Positions 1 to 8,032 of a DNA stretch of 64,000 bases are shown piece by piece. The notes beneath the pieces were generated by a model. That model searched no databases and had not been told where the DNA came from. It was given only the letters and a program-made list of their open reading frames with translations. The translations under genes were made by a program, and so were the position numbers. Source of the stretch: Streptomyces sp. SW4 (GTDB taxonomy: Bacteria; Actinomycetota; Actinomycetes; Streptomycetales; Streptomycetaceae); contig QKWM01000004.1 in assembly GCA_003248315.1 (NCBI GenBank), forward strand, positions 5,515,001 to 5,579,000, in the 5' to 3' direction. The number at the start of each line of letters is the position of its first letter. The first letter of the stretch is position 1.

Positions 1-722
1 GAGCAGGACCGCCCGTACGAACCCGCTGCCGCGCTTGAGCGCCATGCGGGCGCCCACCGAGGCGCCCGCCAGGTTGAACACGGCCAGGAGCGGTGCGAGC
101 GCCCACAGCACCGTGCCCTGGTAGGTGAACATCGCGAGCGCGCCCAGGTTCGTCCGACGTTGACGACCTTCGCGGTCGCCGACGCCGTGACCATGTCCAT
201 GGACAGCACCGCCACCAGGCCGATCACCAGGAAGGTCCCGGTGCCGGGGCCGAGCAGCCCGTCGTAGAAGCCGATGCCCGCGCCGACGACCACGACGGCG
301 GCCAGCACCCGCTGCCGGGTCACGGCGCCGCCCGGACGCTGCCCGAACTGCGGCTTGAGCACGACGAACGCGGCGACGGCCAGCAGCAGCACCATGATCA
401 CCGGGCGCAGCACGTCGCTCTCCACGCCGGCCGCGAAGAAGGCGCCGCCCACCGCCGCCAGCGCGGCCACCGAGCCGAGCCGGGCCGCGAGCCGCACGTC
501 GACGGGCGCCCGGCGGGCGTAGGTCACCGCCGCCGCCGACGTGCCGACGACACCGACCGCCTTGTTGGTGCCGAGCGCGTACGCGGGGGCCAGGTGGGGG
601 AACGCGACCAGCAGGGCGGGCACCTGGAGCAGCCCGCCGCCGCCGACCACCGCGTCGACCCAGCCCGCGAGCGCGGCGGCGAGGCACAGCAGCACCGCCG
701 CGGTCAGGGTCAGATCATGCAC
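1..722 (-). CDS. TSUP-family (TauE/SafE) membrane exporter, 3' end outside window
   Basis: This is a multi-spanning inner-membrane protein of the TSUP family, which exports small organic or sulfur-containing anions. The visible protein begins VHDLTLTAAVLL and has the family's first glycine-rich loop (VVGGGGLLQVPALL, about residues 19-32) and later the ATAKVVNVGTNLGAL loop; hydrophobic segments alternate throughout. The GTG start overlaps the stop of the upstream hydroxylase by 8 bases, so the two are translationally coupled. One base appears lost near 150, because the conserved VNVGTNLG loop can only be read by restoring one base. The C-terminus lies left of the window. The substrate is unknown; coupling to an amino-acid hydroxylase suggests export of a related product (inference). 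Confidence 0.75.
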   Translation of the reverse strand, partial: MHDLTLTAAVLLCLAAALAGWVDAVVGGGGLLQVPALLVAFPHLAPAYALGTNKAVGVVGTSAAAVTYARRAPVDVRLAARLGSVAALAAVGGAFFAAGVESDVLRPVIMVLLLAVAAFVVLKPQFGQRPGGAVTRQRVLAAVVVVGAGIGFYDGLLGPGTGTFLVIGLVAVLSMDMVTASATAKVVNVGRTWARSRCSPTRARCCGRSHRSWPCSTWRAPRWAPAWRSSAAAGSYGRSC

Positions 723-1737
723 GGGCGTAGCTGTCCTTGCTCAGCACCCTGCCCCCGGCCCGCACCAGGACGTCGGCGGGCAGGTCGCCGGGGTAGGGGT
801 AGAACCGGCGCAGCCAGCGGTCGGCACCGTCGTAGCGCGGCGTGAAGTCGCTGCGGCCGTGCACCACGATCCGGTTGTCCACCAGCAGCATCTCGCCCCG
901 GTCCGCCCGCACCGCCCGGTGCACGGCGTGCATGGCGCGGTTGAGGCGCTCCAGCGCCGCCTGCGCCTCGGCGTCCGTCCCGAAGGTGTTGTGCATGTTG
1001 AACCGGACCCGGGTGCCGGGGGACTGCGCCGGGCCGTCCATGAGGACCGGGTGCGGCTTTGTCACCGGCCGCTCGTCCTCGGCGACACCCCGGGTGAAGG
1101 ACAGCGGGAAGCGGCTGCGGTACCGGTCGGTGCGCAGCAGTTCCCGGTCGGCCGCGGACAGCAGCGGCTCGGCCTCGCGGACCGAGGCGACCATCGTGGC
1201 CGCGCGCCGGTCGTGGTCGGGGCGCAGGCACAGCAGTCCCAGGTGCGAGGGCCGTACCGGGTGGTGGACGTTCTCGGTGTGGAAGTCGAAGAGCGTGGAG
1301 CCGGAGTTCAGGGGCTTGGCCGCGTCCCCGGCGACCGGGTACACGTCGTGCACCAGCGCCCCCGACTTCTCGTCCTCGTAGCCGATCAGCCCGCCCAGCG
1401 GGTGCGCGACCAGGGCCACCAGCAGGCTGGAGGGGTGTGACTCGCCGAGCACGTTCGCGCCGTAGGCCGACGGGGTCGCGGGGATGTCGCCGACCGGCAG
1501 TCCGCGCACCACCAGCAGGCCGTGGTCCGGCGGCGTGTCCCGGAAGGCCTCCACGCCCTCCCTCAGCCGGGCCGGCAGCCGCTCGGCGATCCCGGCGAAC
1601 GCCTCGGTCTGCAGCGTCCGTTCCAGGGGGCCCGGCAACCGCGCCGCGTCGTGCAGCAGTTCGGTGAGCCGGGCGGTGTCCGCCGGGTCGAGGCAGAGGG
1701 CGGACAGGTCCGTACGGGGTTCCGCATACGTCGTCAT
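715..1737 (-). CDS. AsnO/VioC-like Fe(II)/2-oxoglutarate-dependent amino-acid hydroxylase
   Basis: The 340-residue protein belongs to the clavaminate-synthase-like group of Fe(II)/2-oxoglutarate dioxygenases, whose members hydroxylate free L-amino acids such as asparagine, arginine or enduracididine at the beta carbon. The facial triad is visible: HTE at residues 153-155 (His153, Glu155) within FHTENVHHP and a distal His at 293 in VVHGR, followed by an arginine near 307-310 suited to 2-oxoglutarate binding. Length is normal for the family. I take the ATG before TTYAEPRTD because the longer upstream frame has no family similarity. No nonribosomal peptide synthetase is visible nearby, so the substrate is open. 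The downstream TSUP exporter gene overlaps its stop codon. Confidence 0.8.
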   Translation of the reverse strand: MTTYAEPRTDLSALCLDPADTARLTELLHDAARLPGPLERTLQTEAFAGIAERLPARLREGVEAFRDTPPDHGLLVVRGLPVGDIPATPSAYGANVLGESHPSSLLVALVAHPLGGLIGYEDEKSGALVHDVYPVAGDAAKPLNSGSTLFDFHTENVHHPVRPSHLGLLCLRPDHDRRAATMVASVREAEPLLSAADRELLRTDRYRSRFPLSFTRGVAEDERPVTKPHPVLMDGPAQSPGTRVRFNMHNTFGTDAEAQAALERLNRAMHAVHRAVRADRGEMLLVDNRIVVHGRSDFTPRYDGADRWLRRFYPYPGDLPADVLVRAGGRVLSKDSYARA

Positions 1738-1939
1738 GCCGGAGATCCTGCGGCGCCGGTCACGGCCGCGACCAGGGAAGACGACCGTCCGGAAACGTCC
1801 ATGACCCGCACCGGTCACACCGCCCGCCTGTCCGGTAGGGGACGCGGCCTGAAGCGGACGCCCCCGGCGCTTCACGGCCCCGCGCCGTGCGGCAGCATGG
1901 GGGCGGGCGCGGCGACGTCTTCGGGGGAGGTGTGTCGCG

Positions 1940-1978
1940 ATGTCCGAGGTCTCCTTGTTCTCCTTCATCTGGGGCTGA
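1940..1978 (+). CDS. Possible 12-residue leader peptide ahead of the BenE gene
   Basis: A very short frame encodes MSEVSLFSFIWG and is preceded by a good ribosome binding site (GGGGGAGG) 9 bases upstream of its ATG. Its TGA lies 4 bases before the GTG I use for the benE-like gene, so it could act as a translated leader that couples to or attenuates the transporter. It is too short to support by composition. It could be chance, or the start of a larger gene lost through sequence errors. Confidence 0.25.
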   Translation: MSEVSLFSFIWG

Positions 1979-1982
1979 GTCG

Positions 1983-3299
1983 GTGCGATCGTCGAGGTCG
2001 GTGTCCTTGTCCGCGGTCAACGCGGGCGTCGTGGCCATGGCGGTGTCCTACGCGGGACCGCTCGCCCTCGTGCTGGCCGCCGCCGACGCGGCCGGACTGA
2101 GCGAGGCGCGGACCTCGTCGTGGGTGTGGGCGATCTCCATCGGCGCGGGCCTGACCTGTGTGGGGCTCAGCTGGTGGAGCCGTATGCCCGTCATCACGGC
2201 GTTCTCCACACCGGGCGCGGCCATCCTGGTCACCGCACTCGCGCAGCACGACTACGCCGAGGCCGTCGGCGCCTTCCTCGTCGCGGGCGCCGCGGCCACG
2301 GCACTGACCGTCACGGGGGTGTTCACCCGGATCCTCGCCCGGATCCCGGAGGGGATCGTCTCGGCCATGCTCGCCGGGATCCTCTTCTCCTTCGGCACGG
2401 CCGTGTTCACCTCGCTGCGTTCCGCGCCGCTGCTCGCGGGCGCCGTCGTGGCCGGCTATCTGCTGGTCAAGCGCCGGTGGCCGGCCTATGCGGTGATGGG
2501 AGCGCTGGCCGCCGGGCTCGCCGCCGCCGCGGCCACGGGCGGCCTCGACGTGGACATCGCGAACGCCGGCCCGGCGGTGCCGCACTTCACGGCACCGCAC
2601 TTCTCCGTGGGGGCGCTCGTCGGCATCGGCGTGCCGCTGCTCGTCGCCACGCTCGCCGGACAGTACGCGCCGGGCATGGCCGTGCTGCGCGCGGACGGCT
2701 ACCGCCCCGACGAGCGCGTGGTGTGCGGGGCGACCGGGGCGGTGTCGACGCTGCTCGCGCCGTTCGGCTCGCACGCCGTCAACCCGGCCGCCATCACGGC
2801 CGCGATCTGCACCGGCCCCGAGGCCCACCGCGACCCGGCCCGCCGGTGGGTCGCGGGAGTGAGCTGCGGCGTCGGCTACCTCGTCGTGGGCTGCTTCGGC
2901 TCGACGCTCGTGGCCCTGTTCACCGGCCTGCCCGAGGCACTCGTCGCGACCCTGGCCGGGGTGGCGCTGCTCGGGGCGCTCTCCGGCAGCCTGGCCCGCA
3001 CGGTCGCCGACGAACGCCACCGGGAGGCCTCCGTCATCACGTTCCTCGCGACCGCCTCCGGCGTGACCGTCGCCGGGATCGGCTCACCCTTCTGGGGACT
3101 TCTCGCCGGCGTCGTCGCGCACGTCCTGCTCAAGGCCGGCCGGCGCGAGCCAGCCCGCCCGCTCGGCCAGGACCGCGACCTGGAAGCGGCTGGTGGCGCC
3201 GAGCGCGGAGGTCAGGTCGTTGACCATCCGGCGGACCGTACGGTCGGAGACCCCGAGACGCCGGGCGACCGCCTCGTCGGTCAGTCCCTCCGCGAGTAA
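1983..3299 (+). CDS. BenE-type benzoate/H+ symporter family protein
   Basis: This is a polytopic inner-membrane transporter of the BenE family (benzoate:proton symport in characterised members). The start region SVSLSAVNAGVVAMAVSYAG, the loop FSTPGAAILVTAL and the segment GATGAVSTLLAPFGSHAVNPAAITAAICTG in two parts are typical BenE signatures, and about 11-12 hydrophobic segments run to about residue 388 (AHVLLKAGRRE). The last roughly 50 residues are hydrophilic, look unlike a transporter and lie antisense to the 3' end of the LuxR-type gene, so the true stop was probably lost. GTG starts at 1983 and 2001 are both possible. The gene is transcribed away from the hydroxylase. Confidence 0.75.
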   Translation: MRSSRSVSLSAVNAGVVAMAVSYAGPLALVLAAADAAGLSEARTSSWVWAISIGAGLTCVGLSWWSRMPVITAFSTPGAAILVTALAQHDYAEAVGAFLVAGAAATALTVTGVFTRILARIPEGIVSAMLAGILFSFGTAVFTSLRSAPLLAGAVVAGYLLVKRRWPAYAVMGALAAGLAAAAATGGLDVDIANAGPAVPHFTAPHFSVGALVGIGVPLLVATLAGQYAPGMAVLRADGYRPDERVVCGATGAVSTLLAPFGSHAVNPAAITAAICTGPEAHRDPARRWVAGVSCGVGYLVVGCFGSTLVALFTGLPEALVATLAGVALLGALSGSLARTVADERHREASVITFLATASGVTVAGIGSPFWGLLAGVVAHVLLKAGRREPARPLGQDRDLEAAGGAERGGQVVDHPADRTVGDPETPGDRLVGQSLRE

Positions 3300-4166
3300 C
3301 CGCAGCACCGCCCGCTGCCGCCGGTCGGGACGCCCCGGCGCGGCCTCCTCCCCGTCGTCCGGCGTGCCCGTGCCGAAGGCGGAGGCCTGCCCCCAGGCGT
3401 ACTCGAACTGGCTGCGGAACACCTCGACCAGGGACGGGTCGTAGACGACGACGGCCGCCTGCTGACCGTCCCGGCCCGTCGCCGGCACGATCGCCAGGTG
3501 CCGGTCGACGACGATGAGCCGGTGCGGCAGGGTCACGGCGGTGCGCACCCGACCGCCCGCCCTGCGCAGCTCCCGCAGATAGGCGGACATGTGCGGCAGC
3601 GCCGCGGACGAGGCGAGATGGACGGTGCGCATGGCGACGCCGCGCCGCAGCGCCCGCCGGTCGCGGGCCAGGCCCTCCTCCACCATGTGCTCGGGCACCC
3701 CGCGGCCCGGGTGCAGGGAGACCACCTCCTCGTGCGCCTGCTGGGCGGCGTCCTCCAGCGCGGCCGCGATGTTGGCCGTGCCCTCCACCAGCTGGGCCTG
3801 CGTGCCGGAGACGCGCATGGCGTGGATGGGGTGGAAGTCGGTGAGCATCCGCACCATGGCCTCCCGGGTGCGGGTGGTCTGCTCGATGAGCTCCGCGACG
3901 CGGCGGGCGTCGGCGGCGAGCAGGTGATCGAGTGCCGACTCGGACGACACGCACGCCCAGCCGCTCGGCGTGGCCGTGGTCCGCACCAGCAGGCCGAGCC
4001 CCGACAGCACCTGGATGGCCGCCGCGTACTCGTCGCTGGTCCAGCCGAGCCGCCGGCACACGGCCGCCGGTGACCAGGAGGCGTCCTGCACGGCGATCAG
4101 ATAGAGGCTCTGCGCGAGTTTGTGCTCCGGCGCGGCGGTCCTGCTCAACGGTTCCCCCTGGTCCAT
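3084..4166 (-). CDS. TrmB/LuxR-type transcriptional regulator
   Basis: The 360-residue protein has an N-terminal winged-helix segment (about residues 10-75, HKLAQSLYLIAVQDASWSP), a middle effector-like domain with the EHMVEEGLARDRRALRRGV signature found in streptomycete TrmB-like regulators, and a C-terminal LuxR-type helix-turn-helix (about 285-340; GLTDEAVARRLGVSDRTVRRM). It lies convergent to the benE-like gene and shares its 3' end in antisense. Restoring one lost base in the GGG run near 3150 would end the protein at 3130 (GLARAGRP) instead of 3084, which would shorten that overlap. No effector can be read from the sequence. Confidence 0.8.
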   Translation of the reverse strand: MDQGEPLSRTAAPEHKLAQSLYLIAVQDASWSPAAVCRRLGWTSDEYAAAIQVLSGLGLLVRTTATPSGWACVSSESALDHLLAADARRVAELIEQTTRTREAMVRMLTDFHPIHAMRVSGTQAQLVEGTANIAAALEDAAQQAHEEVVSLHPGRGVPEHMVEEGLARDRRALRRGVAMRTVHLASSAALPHMSAYLRELRRAGGRVRTAVTLPHRLIVVDRHLAIVPATGRDGQQAAVVVYDPSLVEVFRSQFEYAWGQASAFGTGTPDDGEEAAPGRPDRRQRAVLRLLAEGLTDEAVARRLGVSDRTVRRMVNDLTSALGATSRFQVAVLAERAGWLAPAGLEQDVRDDAGEKSPEG

Positions 4167-4414
4167 GTGCCCGGTCGCGCGGAAGGGCCGCCCCTCCCGC
4201 CCGGGAGTGACGGCCCTCGTCACACAGCAGGACACCCTACGCCGGACAGGGCGCCGGCCGCCGCACCGGGACGGGACCGAGGCCCCCAACTCCCTGTGCG
4301 GCCGGGGGTGCTGACGCCCGGACGGCACGCGGCGACGGCGACGCCCGCCGCCCCGCGTCGCCGAGCGGATCCGGCGAGGGCGGCACCGGCGGCATGTCCC
4401 CGCCCGCCCCGTGG

Positions 4415-4448
4415 TTTCGACGTGTGTCAACATAGACGTATGTCGAAT
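4415..4448 (+). promoter_or_regulatory. Candidate ArsR operator overlapping the arsR-like start codon
   Basis: An imperfect inverted repeat, TTTCGACGT at 4415-4423 and ATGTCGAAT at 4440-4448 (7 of 9 positions pair), surrounds a less G+C-rich core. Its right arm contains the ATG of the ArsR-family gene, so a bound repressor would block its own start. ArsR/SmtB regulators normally autorepress from such sites; that this one does is inference. Confidence 0.5.
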
Positions 4449-4817
4449 GCCAAGACACCGCCGCGGCCCCGGACCGCCGCCGCCCCCGGCGTGGTGCCGT
4501 GCTGCCCGCCGCTGACCGAGCGGCCGATGACCGCGGAGGAGGCCGAGACGGCCGCGCGGATGTTCAAGGCGCTCGGCGACCCCGTGCGCCTGCGGCTGTT
4601 CTCCGCCGTCGCCTCCCACGAGGGGGGCGAGGCGTGCGTGTGCGACATCTCCGACGTGGGCGTGTCCCAGCCGACCGTCTCCCACCACCTGAAGAAGCTC
4701 AAGGAGGCCGGCCTGCTCACCTCCGAGCGGCGCGGCACCTGGGTCTACTACCGCGTCGAACCGACCGTGCTCGCCGCCATGGGCCGGCTGCTGACCACCG
4801 CGGCCACCGCCACCTGA
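4440..4817 (+). CDS. ArsR/SmtB-family metal-responsive repressor
   Basis: The 125-residue winged-helix repressor carries the CVCD motif (Cys66 and Cys68) at the position of the As(III)-binding cysteines of ArsR proteins, and an extra Cys-Cys pair at residues 21-22 that could complete a thiolate site. The recognition helix is SQPTVSHHLKKLKEAGLL (about residues 76-93). A candidate operator overlaps the ATG, and no ribosome binding site precedes it, so the transcript may be nearly leaderless. No arsenite exporter or reductase follows; after a possible ribosome binding site (GAGGAGAG near 4830) no convincing gene is readable, so the target is unknown. Confidence 0.85.
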   Translation: MSNAKTPPRPRTAAAPGVVPCCPPLTERPMTAEEAETAARMFKALGDPVRLRLFSAVASHEGGEACVCDISDVGVSQPTVSHHLKKLKEAGLLTSERRGTWVYYRVEPTVLAAMGRLLTTAATAT

Positions 4818-4980
4818 GACAGCACCCCGAGGAGAGAACGCACCGTCCCCGAGCATCCCGGACCGCCCGGAGCGGAGGTCGGGTCGTCGGCTGAGGCACC
4901 CCGGCGCCGCCCCCGGTGGCGCCGCCGCCCGGCACGTCCCGGCACGTCCCGGAGCGTCACGGGAGCGGCCCCCTCCCGGG

Positions 4981-5672
4981 TCAGGGGGTCAGCGGGCCGG
5001 AGAGGACCGCCAGGCCGGCCCTGCGGTCGCCGGACCAGGTGAACGGCCCGCCCGACACCGACGTGCGCCCCACAACAGCAGCAGGAGCTGTTCCGCGGGC
5101 GCGGCCAGCGTGGCGGCCGGGGTGCCGGGACCGTACGTCCAGCCGGCGCCGGTGTCGGTGGCCTCCAGGCGCAGGGCGCGGCTCGGCGGGTGCGCCCGGC
5201 CCCGGGCCACCTGCCGCGGCGCCATCGTGTCGAAGACCTCCGACACTCCCTCCCCGGCGAGCAGGGGGTCGAGGGGCCGGGCCCGGCCCAGGGCGTGCTC
5301 GGCGTCCCACCGGTGCACGAGGGTCTCCAGGGCCCGGCGCCGCTGCCAGAACCCCACGGTGGCGGGCGGATGGAACGTCCAGGCGCCGGCCTCCGGGTCG
5401 GTGTCCAGGGCGTCCAGCAGTGTCCGCGCCGACTCCTCGAACCAGCGCACGAGCCCGGCGCGGTCCCGGGGAGCCGCGCCGGGCTCGTGGCCGCCGTGCT
5501 GCTCGGTCACGGCGGCCGCGGCCCACAGGTTCGACCCGCCCAGATGCTCCGCGAGGTCCCGCAGCGTCCATGTGCCGCAGTGCTCGACCGGCACGGACAG
5601 GTCGCCGTCGAGACAGTCCCGGAACGCGTCGAGTTCGTCACGCAGATGCCGCAGCAGGCAAGGCGATTCCAT
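4981..5672 (-). CDS. Maleylpyruvate isomerase/DinB-fold family protein
   Basis: The protein has the DinB-like four-helix fold of mycothiol-dependent maleylpyruvate isomerase relatives. The start MESPCLLRHLRDELDAFR and the helix TWTLRDLAEHLGGSNLWAAA with a conserved His (about residue 43) are characteristic, followed by the FWQRRRALETLVHRWDAEHA helix with a second His. One base is lost near 5068: restoring it converts LLLLLWGARRC into LLLLLWGRTSVSGG and gives the natural C-terminus at 4981. The reaction is unknown for most members of this family. It stands alone between the arsR-like gene and the divergent SRAP gene. Confidence 0.75.
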
Positions 5673-5847
5673 GACCCGTCACCCTAGGGGGTGTCCGTAC
5701 ACCGCCGCGCCAGGGGTTGCCGGGGCCGCGTGACCTCAAGGTCCTTGTCCGGCCGTTCCCGCCCGCCCCGGGGGTGCACGGCCGGACAGGACGGCCCCCG
5801 GCCCGCCCCGGTGGCGGCCCCCGCCGTGCCGGTGGCACAGTGGCGCC

Positions 5848-6591
5848 ATGTGCGGCCGCTACGTATCCGCCCGCAGCCCCGAGGACCTGGCCCGGCTCTT
5901 CCGGGTCACCGACTGGCGCGCCGAGGAGACGATCGCGCCGAGCTGGAACGTCGCGCCCACGGACCCGGTCTGGGCCGTCCTCGAACGCGCCCCGCGGGGC
6001 CGGGACGGCACCGCCGCGGCCGCCCGGCAGCTGCGTCCGCTGCGCTGGGGGCTGGTGCCGTCCTGGGCCAGGGACGTGCGGACCGGCTCGCGGATGATCA
6101 ACGCGCGGATGGAGACCGTGCACGAGAAGCCGGCCTACCGCGCGGCGTTCGCCCGCCGCCGCTGCCTGCTGCCGGCCGACGGCTTCTACGAGTGGCAGCG
6201 GACCGAGGACCCCCGCACGGGCAGGAAGCGCAAGCAGCCCTACTACGTCCACCCCGAGGACGGCCGGGTGCTGGCCCTCGCCGGGCTCTACGAGTACTGG
6301 CGCGACCCCGGGGTCCGGCACGACGACGACCCGGCGGCCTGGCTGACGACCTGCACGATCATCACCACCGAGGCCACCGACGCGGCGGGCCGTGTGCACC
6401 CCCGCATGCCGCTCGCGCTGACCGAGGAGCACTACGACGCCTGGCTCGACCCCGCCCGCCAGGACCCCGACGAACTGCGCGCCCTGCTGACCCCGCCGGC
6501 CGGCGGCCGTCTCGGCGTCCGCCCCGTCTCCACCGACGTCAACGACGTCCGCAACGACGGCCCCCGGCTCCTCGACCCGGTCACGCCGTAG
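5848..6591 (+). CDS. SRAP-domain protein (HMCES/YedK-like abasic-site DNA-protein crosslinker)
   Basis: The 247-residue protein is an SRAP protein, which covalently caps abasic sites in single-stranded DNA through its N-terminal cysteine. All key residues are present: Cys2 exposed after removal of Met1 (MCGRYV), Asn34 in WNVAP, Glu114 in GFYEWQ, and His184 in HPRMP. Length and architecture are standard. The gene ends 11 bases inside the convergent Rid gene. No SOS-type operator is evident. Confidence 0.92.
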   Translation: MCGRYVSARSPEDLARLFRVTDWRAEETIAPSWNVAPTDPVWAVLERAPRGRDGTAAAARQLRPLRWGLVPSWARDVRTGSRMINARMETVHEKPAYRAAFARRRCLLPADGFYEWQRTEDPRTGRKRKQPYYVHPEDGRVLALAGLYEYWRDPGVRHDDDPAAWLTTCTIITTEATDAAGRVHPRMPLALTEEHYDAWLDPARQDPDELRALLTPPAGGRLGVRPVSTDVNDVRNDGPRLLDPVTP

Positions 6592-6994
6592 ACGGGCGCA
6601 CCGCGACCGCGTCCACCTCGAACAGCATCCCCGGCAGCGCGAGCGACGCCACGCCGCTGAGCGTCTGGGCGGGCAGCCGCTCGCCGAACCGGGCGTGCAG
6701 CGCCTTGCCGAGCACCTCCAGCTTGCCGAGGTCGTGGTCGACGACGAAGGTGCCGAGGCGCACCACGTGCTCGTAGCCGAGCCCCACCCCCTCCAGTGCC
6801 GCGCGCAGCCGGTCGAAGGCCAGGTCCACCTGGGCCGCGAAGTCCCCGGGCACGGGCGCCCCGGTGGCGTCGGAGGCGTACTGGCCGGCGATGAACACGA
6901 CCTCGCCGGAGGCGGAGACGGCATGGCTGTAGCCGAACCCCGCCGGGTCGTGCAGGCCGGCCGGATTGGTGATCGTTCGCTGATCGGACGTCAT
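6581..6994 (-). CDS. RidA/YjgF-family protein lacking the catalytic arginine
   Basis: The 137-residue protein has the Rid fold throughout (GEVVFIAGQYASDATG, then VVRLGTFVVDHDLGKLEVL and the C-terminal strand MLFEVDAVAV). In true RidA imine deaminases the segment reads PARS/T with an arginine that holds the substrate carboxylate. Here it reads LPAQTLSGVASLALPG, with Gln100 at that position. That places it among Rid-like subfamilies without confirmed 2-aminoacrylate deaminase activity. I use the ATG before TSDQRTITNP. It is convergent with the SRAP gene. Confidence 0.8.
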   Translation of the reverse strand: MTSDQRTITNPAGLHDPAGFGYSHAVSASGEVVFIAGQYASDATGAPVPGDFAAQVDLAFDRLRAALEGVGLGYEHVVRLGTFVVDHDLGKLEVLGKALHARFGERLPAQTLSGVASLALPGMLFEVDAVAVRPSTA

Positions 6995-7215
6995 GTCCGG
7001 GTGCAACAGGCGCGGCCGTCGGCCCATTCCCGGGCCCGGCGGCCCTTGTTGGGTGATCCGAGGCCGCCGGGGCGACTTCTTCGTGTCATCCGCCAGTACG
7101 GCCGCCGGGCGGGGGCGCAGCAGACTCTGCCACGACGGCGGCCGGGCCGGTCGGCCCCGTGTCCGCGGGGCCGGCACGGCCGGGTACGGAAACGAGGCCC
7201 AGAAGGGGGCGGCAC

Positions 7216-7959
7216 GTGAGCGTGCAGCAGTACGACGGGATCGGCGAGGCCTTCGAGGGGTTCAAGGCCCTGCCCCTGACCCGGTACGGGGAGGTGCCGA
7301 GCTTCCTCGGCCTGGTGGGGGACGTCAGCGGCAGGTCGGTCCTCGACCTGGCGTGCGGCACCGGCTTCTACAGCAGGGAGTTCAAGCGGCGCGGTGCCGC
7401 GGACGTCCTCGGCGTCGACATCTCCGGCGAGATGATCGCCGCCGCCCGGGGCATCGAGGCACGCGAGCCGCTGGGCGTGCGCTACGAGGTCGGGGACGTG
7501 GCCGAACTGCCGCCCCTCGACCGGCGTTTCGACATCGCGCTGGCCGTGCAGTGCCTCAACTACGCCGAGGACATCGCCGTGATGGAGCGCATGTGCCGCA
7601 ACATCCACCGGAACCTGAAGCCCGGCGGTGAGTTCTTCCTGCTCGGCCAGAAGCCCGACTACGGGTTCGACTGCGCCTCCCTGGACACGTACGGCTTCCT
7701 GTGCGAGCCGCTGGGCGAAGAGGCCGAGACGGGCCCGCGGGTACGGGTCACCGCTCTCCTCGAGCCCCGGCCGATCAGCATCGTCGCCACGGCCCCGCGC
7801 CGCGAGGTGTACGAGAAGTGCCTGCGGGCGGCCGGGTTCCGCGACCTGGAGTGGGTCCCGCTGCGGGTGTCCGACGACGGCGTCCGCGAGTTCGGCGAGG
7901 AGTTCTGGGCGGATCTGCTCGCCCACCCGCCGCTGGAGATGCTCCGCTGCCGCGCCTGA
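7216..7959 (+). CDS. Class I SAM-dependent methyltransferase
   Basis: The 247-residue enzyme has a Rossmann-type methyltransferase domain: motif I VLDLACGTG at residues 42-50, an acidic residue after strand 2 (VDIS, Asp68), motif II-like GDVAELPPLDRRFDIALAV and the post-motif LKPGGEF. The GTG start lies 4 bases after AGAAGGGGG. The N-terminal YDGIGEAFEGFKALPLTRY resembles streptomycete methyltransferases of unknown substrate associated with small-molecule tailoring. It is a single gene between divergently or convergently placed neighbours, so context gives no substrate. Confidence 0.8.
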   Translation: MSVQQYDGIGEAFEGFKALPLTRYGEVPSFLGLVGDVSGRSVLDLACGTGFYSREFKRRGAADVLGVDISGEMIAAARGIEAREPLGVRYEVGDVAELPPLDRRFDIALAVQCLNYAEDIAVMERMCRNIHRNLKPGGEFFLLGQKPDYGFDCASLDTYGFLCEPLGEEAETGPRVRVTALLEPRPISIVATAPRREVYEKCLRAAGFRDLEWVPLRVSDDGVREFGEEFWADLLAHPPLEMLRCRA

Positions 7960-8032
7960 CGCGATCCGGCCGCGCCCCGGCGGTCCCCGCGTCCTCGGCG
8001 CCCGTCGCGGGCCGCGCCCGACCGCCGCGGCC

